Part shown: positions 8,686 through 15,670 of the stretch, in pieces
Numbering within the stretch: position 1 is the first letter of the stretch
Layout: each line of letters starts with the position of its first letter
Source of the DNA: Gemmatimonadaceae bacterium
GTDB lineage: Bacteria; Gemmatimonadota; Gemmatimonadetes; Gemmatimonadales; Gemmatimonadaceae
DNA length: 64,000 bases
Reading direction: 5' to 3'
NCBI GenBank assembly: GCA_019637445.1
Contig: JAHBVS010000001.1
Coordinates: forward strand, 434,001 to 498,000
The notes under the pieces: model-generated
The model's database searches: none
Seen by the model: only the letters and a program-made list of their open reading frames with translations
What the model was told of the DNA's origin: nothing
Made by a program: the position numbers and the translations under genes

Positions 8686-10841
8686 CGTCCGGTTGGCAGC
8701 GGCGACTCGGCGCTGAGCGCGCCGTCGCTCACGCGGATGCGCAGATCCGGCTCGGCGGCATCCAGGTCGATTGGCAGGTAGGCAACAAAAGGCACGCCGC
8801 TGCCATCGGAGAGTTGACCCGAGCGTGCGCGGACGCGCCGCAGTACTCGGCCGTCTGGCGCGAGGAGCTCAACCAAGGGCCCTGCCCCGCTGCCTTCCGC
8901 AGGATCCGCATCGCGGCTGGTGATGGGATAGATCTCGATGCGGTCCCCGTGTTGCATGCCCCTCACGACAGCGACGCGCTGCGGCATCGACGGGAGCTGG
9001 AGAGCCGCTCCCGACATCGCGCGCCACTCGATCAAGGCGCGCATATGATACGGACCGACGAAGCCGCTGCCGCAGTAGCCCATGAAGTCGCCGGTGGTCG
9101 GCGCGATGGTTGGCGCGCTGGTCTGCGTGCCGTGCTCCCAGGCGCTTACCCAGTGCACCCAATTGCCCACGGCGCCATCGGGCACTGGATACGCGGGGTC
9201 CGGCCACGCGGCCGACCCGCACGGGGCGTGACGCAGTCCCATGGCGTGTCCGAGTTCGTGCGAGACCGTGCCCCCGGCAGAAACGGGCGACGTGTACCAC
9301 TCGTGCGAGAGCGCGACCATCGAGCGCGCCATCGGCCCCGTCTCGCTGGCTGAGGACGGAATGTAGGCCATCCCACCCCACGGCGTCCCGGCGTCAGGCG
9401 AGAATCTCGGGATCACGCCGAGCCAGTAGGCCTCGCGCCCGCTGCTGCCGCTTGCCAGCCGCCGGGCATCAACCGCGTCGAGGTACTCTTCGAAGAGCCC
9501 GGCATCGATGCCCGGGCTGGCGCTGCGCTGGTCTCGCGTCGACATCGCGCGCTGCACCGTGAGCGGAGCTTCGATGCGCACGTTGACCTCGCCCAGCGGC
9601 AGGCGAATCCTGGCGATGGAGTCGTACCAGACGCGGTCCGCGTCCGTGAGCGGCGTGATGGCGTTGTCGTTGCCTGCCAACCGCAGCGGCACCAGCCGCA
9701 GATCCAGCGGTGGCGCCGTGAAGCTGCTCAGCGCGCGTGAGCCGCTGCGTGGCCAGGCATCGTTCGCCGCAAGCGCATCAGGGCCTCCGCTACTGTCGCG
9801 GACGACGCGCCACCTTGTCGCCGAGCGAAGCACGGTCCGAGGCACCAGGAACTGCGCGCTTGGGGTGGCGAAGGTCGGCGCGGCAGCCGTATCAGGGTTG
9901 AGTGCCACGCGGTCAGTCCAGATTCGGTTCGACTGCGCATCCCACACTTCCAGCACCACGTCCGAAGGTGCTGCCCCGGGCGTCGCGAACGCCAAGACGT
10001 TCACAGCCGCCGCGCGGCCATTGGAGACCATCGGCACACGCTGCTGCGCGTCCTGCGCGCCTTGGGTCCAGTGTGCGTCGACGATGCCGATGTCCCAGCC
10101 CGCGCCCAGCTCGGCGGCCACGCGGATCGGCAACTCGACCTGCTGCGATCCCGACTGGACGCGAAGCAGCGCGTCGCCGGCTCCAACGGCGCGCACGAGT
10201 CCATCTGACGTCACCGTCGCGACCGAGTTGTCATCGATGCTCCACGCGAAGTCGACGGGATCTCGCGCGAGCAATAGCGGTCCGTTGTCGCGAACAGTGA
10301 GCAGTGCGGTGACGCCGCTGGTCGAGTCCTCGACGGTTGGGGCGCGCAGCCGAAGGGTGTCGGTAGGCGCGTCGAGCGCCCAGCCGGGATCCGCCTCATC
10401 CGTGACGGTGACGCGGTAGATGCCCCAGAGCCCCGGGTAGTGGATCCCGCTTCCCGGCGTCGAACTGCCCCACCAGATCGAGTCGAACTCGCGCTGCGAG
10501 AGACACGCGGCAGCGAGCTCCAGTGTGCCGGCGCCGATCGCGCGCACCCTCGCGCGGTTCGACCGCCTGTCCAGCACCACGCGTCCGTGCGCGGGCACTG
10601 GAGGCGACGATGCGTACCTGTAGGGGACAGCCCACGTCACGCGATGTCCCTTGATCACGCGCCCAAGTTGGTCGAGGCACTCCACCCCGAGCTCGAGGCT
10701 CTGCCCCACTTCCAGCGTCACTGTCGGCCCGTCGAGGAAACGGATCGAGTCGACCTCGAACAGCGGGCCGTTGTCCGAGCAGCCAACCAACGAGAGGGCG
10801 GCGGCCACAAGCGCCGTCTGAGCGAAGTGGAATCTGGGCAC
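8682..10841 (-). CDS. Lipoprotein metallopeptidase with Ig-like domains, possibly M66-like
   Basis: This 719-residue protein has a lipoprotein signal (ALSLVGC), so it is probably membrane anchored. The N-terminal half contains Ig-like, Big2-type segments, such as FLDGPTVTLEVGQSLELG and IDDNSVATVTSDGLVRAVGAG. The C-terminal half is a zinc protease: the motif HELGHAMGLRH runs from His528 to His538, and a later DFMGYC could give the Met-turn. This extended HExxHxxGxxH motif identifies a metzincin. The preceding DLRLVPLRLAGN and IRLPLGEVNVRIEA segments recall StcE-like M66 proteases, although I am not sure of the subfamily. It starts at GTG. The substrate is likely extracellular protein or glycoprotein. 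Confidence 0.75.
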   Translation of the reverse strand: MPRFHFAQTALVAAALSLVGCSDNGPLFEVDSIRFLDGPTVTLEVGQSLELGVECLDQLGRVIKGHRVTWAVPYRYASSPPVPAHGRVVLDRRSNRARVRAIGAGTLELAAACLSQREFDSIWWGSSTPGSGIHYPGLWGIYRVTVTDEADPGWALDAPTDTLRLRAPTVEDSTSGVTALLTVRDNGPLLLARDPVDFAWSIDDNSVATVTSDGLVRAVGAGDALLRVQSGSQQVELPIRVAAELGAGWDIGIVDAHWTQGAQDAQQRVPMVSNGRAAAVNVLAFATPGAAPSDVVLEVWDAQSNRIWTDRVALNPDTAAAPTFATPSAQFLVPRTVLRSATRWRVVRDSSGGPDALAANDAWPRSGSRALSSFTAPPLDLRLVPLRLAGNDNAITPLTDADRVWYDSIARIRLPLGEVNVRIEAPLTVQRAMSTRDQRSASPGIDAGLFEEYLDAVDARRLASGSSGREAYWLGVIPRFSPDAGTPWGGMAYIPSSASETGPMARSMVALSHEWYTSPVSAGGTVSHELGHAMGLRHAPCGSAAWPDPAYPVPDGAVGNWVHWVSAWEHGTQTSAPTIAPTTGDFMGYCGSGFVGPYHMRALIEWRAMSGAALQLPSMPQRVAVVRGMQHGDRIEIYPITSRDADPAEGSGAGPLVELLAPDGRVLRRVRARSGQLSDGSGVPFVAYLPIDLDAAEPDLRIRVSDGALSAESPLPTGR

Positions 10842-10947
10842 GATGCGCTAGCTACCCGTGGACACCGCGCTCCTGTCACCAAGACTCGGGCTCTCGCGAT
10901 GTCGAGCGGCCCAGTCCGGACCAGAGGCCTGCGGCGCTATCGCCTGA

Positions 10948-11988
10948 CTAACGGCTGCCTATCGGCTGCGCGGTGCCGTCGCGGTTCCCGACGCCAGCCA
11001 TCCCCAGGGCGTCCTCCGCGGTAGGGACGTCGGTGCCGATACGGTCGTGGAAGAACTGCAACTGTTCCACGAAATGCTCCGGTGTCACGCGATGGTCGCC
11101 CGGATACCAGCGCAAGGTCGCTCCCGCGGGCGCGGCGCGATGCAGCGCCTCCGCGGCGTGGCGCGAGACGAACTGGTCTTGCCGATTGTTCTGCAGTAGC
11201 AACTTCCTTCCGTCGGCGCGTTGGAGCAGCGCCGTCGCGGACACGGCGTCCAGCGCCCGCGCCCAGGACTCGGCGCCTGCTGGTCCGAGGCGTCGGGCCG
11301 GGCCGCCGACGGAGCCATCAGCCTCGCGGAAATGATCGGCGATGCCGAGGTCCCCGACGGCGAGCGCAAACGCAGCGATGCGCGGCTCGATGCCCGCCAG
11401 GGCCGCGCCGACCGCGGCGCTGTAGCTGATCCCCACGTAGCCGATGCGTGCGGGATCGACGTCGGGACGGGCAATCAATGCGTCAACCGCGCGCCGGAAG
11501 TCCACCAGCGTCTGTACCTGCTCCACGGAATCCTGGCGCGTGAACTGCATCGGGACCTGGGGATCCCGGCGCGCGAACGCGGCGTCCACGGCCAGGACGA
11601 CGGCGCCGCGTCGAGCGAAATAGACGCCGATTCGACGCAACTGCGCCGTGCTCCCCGGCGCGCCGTGCGAGATCACGATGCCCGCCACCCGCGAAGTCGC
11701 GCTCGCGCGACGCGGCACGAAGATCCGACCAGTCACGATGCCGCCCTGCGGGCTCCGGAACTGGACCGACCGCATCTCGACCTCGTCGATCACCTCCATG
11801 ATCGAGTCGCGCCAGCCCAGTGGCTGGCTGGCATCATAGGCGAAGGGATTCGAATCGGCGGCAGGGCCCGACGACTGAGCGTCCAGCCCCTGCCCCCACG
11901 ACCCAGAGACAGCGACGACGACGCCGAGCGTGATGGCGGCACGCGCAAGCGGCCGCGGGTACAGCCATCCGCCCGGCGCGTGCATCAC
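10948..11988 (-). CDS. Secreted alpha/beta hydrolase (dienelactone hydrolase/acetyl-xylan esterase-like)
   Basis: This 346-residue protein has a signal sequence (ITLGVVVAVSGSWGQGLDAQ) and an alpha/beta-hydrolase core. The oxyanion segment is VISHGAPGS. The nucleophile Ser188 lies in GISYS, where the last Gly of the usual GxSxG is Ser190. The acid is probably in NNRQDQFVS and the histidine in PGDHRV. The start is the GTG that overlaps the M28 stop as GTGA, or the ATG one codon later. It is the second gene of a two-gene secreted hydrolase operon with the M28 peptidase. The substrate cannot be read from sequence. Confidence 0.8.
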   Translation of the reverse strand: MMHAPGGWLYPRPLARAAITLGVVVAVSGSWGQGLDAQSSGPAADSNPFAYDASQPLGWRDSIMEVIDEVEMRSVQFRSPQGGIVTGRIFVPRRASATSRVAGIVISHGAPGSTAQLRRIGVYFARRGAVVLAVDAAFARRDPQVPMQFTRQDSVEQVQTLVDFRRAVDALIARPDVDPARIGYVGISYSAAVGAALAGIEPRIAAFALAVGDLGIADHFREADGSVGGPARRLGPAGAESWARALDAVSATALLQRADGRKLLLQNNRQDQFVSRHAAEALHRAAPAGATLRWYPGDHRVTPEHFVEQLQFFHDRIGTDVPTAEDALGMAGVGNRDGTAQPIGSR

Positions 11989-13730
11989 TGACGGCAGCCA
12001 GCGCTGCGGTCAGGCACCGGCTTGTCCACCACCGGCCGCGCATCGGCGCCCGCCACTCGCAGGCCGATCTCGGCGATGAAGCGCGTCACTTCCGCATAGT
12101 GCTCGTAGCGGATGTGCTGTGGCTCGTCGGTCACCTGGTGGTAGTCCGCGTGTCCGCCCGTGGTGAAGAACACCACCGGGATGCCATAGCGCGCATACAT
12201 GTAATGGTCGCTGCGGCAGTAGATGTTCTGCGGGTGTCCATTCGCGTCCATCGCGTAGTCCAGGCGGAACGAGAAGGGCCGCGTGCCGTTCACGTCGTCC
12301 ACGATATCGCCGAGCTCGGTGGAAAGCCGGCGCGAGCCCACCACCTGCAGGTAGCGGACGTCGCCGTGCAGCAGGCCGCCGCTCTTGGCCTCGCCCGTGA
12401 TGTCCTCGGGACCACCCCGACCGATCATGTCGATGTTCAACTGCGCCACGATCGACTCGCGCGGCACCGTCGGGTGTTCCGTGAAGTGGTCGGCTCCCCA
12501 CAGGCCGGCCTCCTCGCCCGTATGCCAGACGAAGAGGATCGAGCGCCGCGGCTTCACCGGCATGGCCGCGAAGGCCTCGGCGATCTCGAGCAGGCCCATC
12601 GAGCCCGAGCCGTCGTCGTCGGCGCCGTTGCGGATGGAATCCACGCGAGGCGTGTGGATGCGGCGCAGCGAGTCGAGCATCGACCGAATGCGCGCCTGCT
12701 CCTCGGCGGTCGCCTGGCGATTCGGCGAGTCGGCGCCCTGGACGCGCACCACGTGGTTGAAGGCGTAGATGGAGTCGTGATCCACCGGCTGGCGCGTGAA
12801 GCCGACGTGGTCGTTGTGTGCGCCGATCGCCACGAACTCGTTCTTGAGCACGGGATCGCTGCCCGGAAGGATGGCCACGAGGTTGCGCGCGCCACCACGG
12901 AGCTTGTCCTGGAACACGATTGTCATGCTGGCCCGCGGGCCGGCCGTACCTGGCGCAAGACCGGCGAGCGGGCGACCCATCAGCGCCTCGGCGCCGGACG
13001 TCGTGACGTTGATCTGGATCAGGCTGTCACCGCTGTTGCGAAGCAACGTAGGATTGCCGCCCTCCTGCGCCGCACGACGGGCCTGCGCTGGGATTTCCGA
13101 GACTGCGACTGGGGCCGCAAGCGCCCCACTCAGCGCCGCACCGAAACGCCGAAAGCCCTCGCTGCGTGTGAAGGCGCGGCCATTGAAGCCCGCCGGAGGC
13201 ACGAAGCCGCTGAACACGACGACCTTGCCCGACCATCGGCCGTCCGTCGGGACGTTCAGCGTGTCGTACAACATGCCGCCGTAGACGACCTCGGCGCTGC
13301 GGATCGTGCGCGTGCCCCCGATGCCAGACACCGCCACGAAGTCGTCGAACGGCTTCAGCTCTCGGTTGCCGACGCGGATCACGGAGCTGGCATCGAGGAC
13401 CCGAACGCCCACCGGGACGTCCTGGAAGAAGCCGTTGTTGCCGGCAGGCTGCAGGCCGATGCGTCGCACTTCCTGCTCGATCAGGTTCGTGGCGCGGTCG
13501 TTCCATTCCGTGCCGACCTGGCGGCCCATCAGGGAGTCGTCGGCATACCGGTAGAGGCGGGTCATCAGATCGCCGGCAGTGATGGCGCTCACGGTGGGCG
13601 GACCGACGTACTTGAGCGGGAGTGGGCTTGGCTGCTGCGCCGCGGTAGCGGCGGGCAGGGTCAGCGCGAGGGCGCAGAGGATGCGCGCGGCGAAGGAGCG
13701 CGCGCGACCGGCCGTGGGCAGTGACTGCAT
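11985..13730 (-). CDS. Secreted M28 family zinc aminopeptidase
   Basis: This 581-residue exported peptidase removes N-terminal residues using two zinc ions. All five expected ligands are visible in order: His and Asp around AIGAHNDHVGF, Asp in GADDDGSGSMG, the Glu pair in WHTGEEAGLWG, Asp in LNIDMIGRGG, and His in TGGHADYHQVTDE. An inserted PA-like apical domain (VVFSGFVPPAGFNGRAF) interrupts the peptidase domain. The ATG at 13730 is chosen over longer in-frame extensions because it begins a clean signal peptide and has GGAG six bases upstream. It is the first gene of the pair with the downstream hydrolase. Confidence 0.9.
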   Translation of the reverse strand: MQSLPTAGRARSFAARILCALALTLPAATAAQQPSPLPLKYVGPPTVSAITAGDLMTRLYRYADDSLMGRQVGTEWNDRATNLIEQEVRRIGLQPAGNNGFFQDVPVGVRVLDASSVIRVGNRELKPFDDFVAVSGIGGTRTIRSAEVVYGGMLYDTLNVPTDGRWSGKVVVFSGFVPPAGFNGRAFTRSEGFRRFGAALSGALAAPVAVSEIPAQARRAAQEGGNPTLLRNSGDSLIQINVTTSGAEALMGRPLAGLAPGTAGPRASMTIVFQDKLRGGARNLVAILPGSDPVLKNEFVAIGAHNDHVGFTRQPVDHDSIYAFNHVVRVQGADSPNRQATAEEQARIRSMLDSLRRIHTPRVDSIRNGADDDGSGSMGLLEIAEAFAAMPVKPRRSILFVWHTGEEAGLWGADHFTEHPTVPRESIVAQLNIDMIGRGGPEDITGEAKSGGLLHGDVRYLQVVGSRRLSTELGDIVDDVNGTRPFSFRLDYAMDANGHPQNIYCRSDHYMYARYGIPVVFFTTGGHADYHQVTDEPQHIRYEHYAEVTRFIAEIGLRVAGADARPVVDKPVPDRSAGCRQ

Positions 13731-13857
13731 CGTTGTCTCCAGGAATGCTTCGTGTCGGACTTCCGGCAACCTAGCCGGCGCGGGATTCGCGGCGGCGCTG
13801 GTACGGCCGTCGTACCCCAAGCGGACCGGCCCGTGATGCTACCGTGGCCGTTGCATG

Positions 13858-13896
13858 AAATAAAGCAGGGGCGCCGGAAGAATCCGGCACCCCTGC
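13858..13896 (-). terminator. Rho-independent terminator of tRNA-Pro
   Basis: A GC-rich inverted repeat, with arms starting GCAGGGG and ending CCCCTGC around an ATTCTT-type loop (13865-13896), is followed on the minus strand by TTTATTTC. It lies 18 bases beyond the tRNA-Pro 3' end, in the correct orientation. Confidence 0.8.
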
Positions 13897-13914
13897 TCAT
13901 TCACTATGCCAACA

Positions 13915-13988
13915 TCGGGACGGCGGGATTCGAACCCGCGACCCCCTGAACCCCATTCAGGTGCGCTACCGGGCTGCGCTACGTCCCG
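13915..13988 (-). tRNA. tRNA-Pro (GGG)
   Basis: The minus strand gives a full cloverleaf with acceptor arms CGGGACG and CGTCCCG, a T-loop GGTTCGAATCC, and anticodon stem CCTGA/TCAGG enclosing ATGGGGT, hence anticodon GGG for proline. The CCA end is not encoded. Confidence 0.95.
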
Positions 13989-14064
13989 TCCGCCGCAGCA
14001 ACCCACGCCCGCGGACAGACTGCGAAACCTAGCGGGTCCAAAGAAAGCAGTCTACCTCTCCCCC

Positions 14065-15114
14065 ATGCGACTTTCCCTGCTTTCGCTCGCCCTGGCGGTC
14101 ACCGCGGCTTGCCGCCCCGCCCCGTCGCCGCTCGAAGCCATCTGGTACGTCCGCAACGACTCCGCGGGCATCGCCAGCTTCGAAGCCAATGCCCAGCGCA
14201 TCAGCGTCATCGCCCCGCAGGTCTATTCCATAGATAGCGCCGGCAACATCCGCGGCGGCACGCACCCGCGCATCGTCGAGATCGCCCGCGCCAACGGCGT
14301 CAAGCTGGTGCCCCTGGTGATGAACCCCGGCTTCGACCTCGGCATCCTGCACCACATCTCCACCGACCCGGTGGCCCGCACCGCCACGGCGCGCAGCCTC
14401 GCCGAGCTGTGTCGACGAGAGAACCCACACGGCATCCAGCTGGACTTCGAGAACCTGCACTTCGACGACCGCGACGCCTTCACGGCGCTGGCCGCAGAGT
14501 CCGTGGACTCGGTGCACCGCGCGGGCTGCGAGCTCTCGGCGGCGGTGGTGCCGCGCCCGAATGACGAGCGCGGCAAGCTTCCCTACCATCACTATCTGTA
14601 CGACTACTGGCGCGGTGCCTTCGACTACAAGGCCCTGGCGGACACGTTGGACTTCATCTCCTATATGACGTACGCCCAGCACACGGGCGGCTCGACGCCC
14701 GGTCCGGTCGCTGGATTCCCCTGGATGCTGGCCTCGCTGGACTACCTACTCGCGACGGGCGCGCCGCCTGCGAAGATCTCGTTGGGCATCCCGGCCTACT
14801 CGGACTACTGGTATCCGCACTACGATCCGCGCAGCGGCCGCGCCCACGCGCGCGGGGATGACATCGGCTATGTGCCGCTGATGCGCATCATCGACGAGGC
14901 CGGCGCGACGCCGCGCTGGGACGACGCGCAAAAGGCGTGGACGGCGAGCTGGGAGACGCACGGGGTGTTCGAGCACGCATGGCTTGAGGACGCGCGGGCG
15001 TTTCGCGAGAAGCTCAAGCTGGTGCGCCAACACGAGTTGCGTGGTTACTCGGTGTGGCTGCTGGGGCTCGAGGATCCGCGGACATTTGAGGTGGTCGGAC
15101 CGGTCCAGCGGTAG
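14065..15114 (+). CDS. Glycoside hydrolase family 18-like lipoprotein
   Basis: This 349-residue protein has a lipoprotein signal (LALAVTAAC) and a TIM-barrel of the GH18 type, as in YaaH/SleL peptidoglycan hydrolases. The active-site strand reads GIQLDFENL, with Asp127 and Glu129 matching the last two acids of DxxDxDxE; the earlier acids are replaced (Gln, Gly). Later landmarks are DFISYMTYAQH and GIPAYSDYWY. The Glu acid/base is retained, so activity on GlcNAc-containing polymers such as peptidoglycan or chitin is plausible. The ATG at 14065 is preferred because longer extensions run through the tRNA-Pro gene. Monocistronic as far as can be seen. Confidence 0.8.
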   Translation: MRLSLLSLALAVTAACRPAPSPLEAIWYVRNDSAGIASFEANAQRISVIAPQVYSIDSAGNIRGGTHPRIVEIARANGVKLVPLVMNPGFDLGILHHISTDPVARTATARSLAELCRRENPHGIQLDFENLHFDDRDAFTALAAESVDSVHRAGCELSAAVVPRPNDERGKLPYHHYLYDYWRGAFDYKALADTLDFISYMTYAQHTGGSTPGPVAGFPWMLASLDYLLATGAPPAKISLGIPAYSDYWYPHYDPRSGRAHARGDDIGYVPLMRIIDEAGATPRWDDAQKAWTASWETHGVFEHAWLEDARAFREKLKLVRQHELRGYSVWLLGLEDPRTFEVVGPVQR

Positions 15115-15223
15115 CGGCGGACCGCCGCGCAATCGCCCAGCACGCCAGCACAGCGCGGGCCGTCGGGAAGGCCACCCGCCCCTCACCCGGGCCCCTTCAC
15201 CTGTCACAGCTTTGCCCGGGGGC

Positions 15224-15277
15224 TTGACGCGCCGAGTGATGCTAATATCTTAGCACCAGACTGCTAAAAATCCAGCA
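15224..15277 (+). promoter_or_regulatory. Promoter and dyad operators of the first blaI/M56 pair
   Basis: TTGACG at 15224 and a -10-like TAATAT at 15243 or TATCTT at 15246 form the promoter. An interrupted dyad at 15237-15258, with arms TGATGCTAA and TTAGCACCA around TATC, covers the -10. A weaker dyad, TGCT-8-AGCA, follows at 15262-15277. This is the expected position for BlaI autorepression. GAGG at 15279 is the ribosome binding site of blaI. Confidence 0.65.
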
Positions 15278-15286
15278 CGAGGTGTT

Positions 15287-15670
15287 ATGGCAGACCCCGG
15301 TTCCCTCTCCCGACGCGAGCGACAGATCATGGACGCGATCTATCGACTAGGCGAAGCCACCGCGCAGGAGGTGCTCGACCACCTCCCCGATCCGCCGAGC
15401 TACTCGGCCGTGCGTGCACTCCTGCGCGTGCTGGTCGAGAAGGGTCACGTGAAACATCGGGAGGACGGCACCCGATATGTGTATGCACCCGTCGTCTCGC
15501 GGGAACAGGCCCGCCGCAACGCCCTGAAGCAGATGGTGCGGACCTTCTTCGACGGATCCGCGGCCCAGGCCGCTGCCGCCCTGCTCAACCTGAAGGACTC
15601 GAATCTCTCGGACGATGAGTTGGATCGCCTCGAAGCCCTGATTGATCGCGCCCGCGCGGAGGACCGATGA
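15287..15670 (+). CDS. BlaI/MecI/CopY family transcriptional repressor
   Basis: This 127-residue winged-helix repressor has the family layout: an N-terminal DNA-binding domain (LSRREREQIMDAIY-like start, then YSAVRALLRVLVEKGHVKH) and a C-terminal helical dimerisation arm (AAALLNLKDSNLSDDELDRLEALI). Family members are released from DNA when a membrane M56 peptidase is activated. The gene overlaps the M56 gene by ATGA, so the two are coupled. Operator dyads lie in its own promoter. It is a general BlaI relative; no beta-lactamase gene is nearby, so the target is probably the operon itself and distant genes. A paralogue lies at 29121. Confidence 0.92.
   Translation: MADPGSLSRRERQIMDAIYRLGEATAQEVLDHLPDPPSYSAVRALLRVLVEKGHVKHREDGTRYVYAPVVSREQARRNALKQMVRTFFDGSAAQAAAALLNLKDSNLSDDELDRLEALIDRARAEDR

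Noticed and set aside
13906-14064. N-terminal extension of the GH18-like gene
   Set aside because: It would translate through tRNA-Pro. The ATG at 14065 begins a clean lipoprotein signal.
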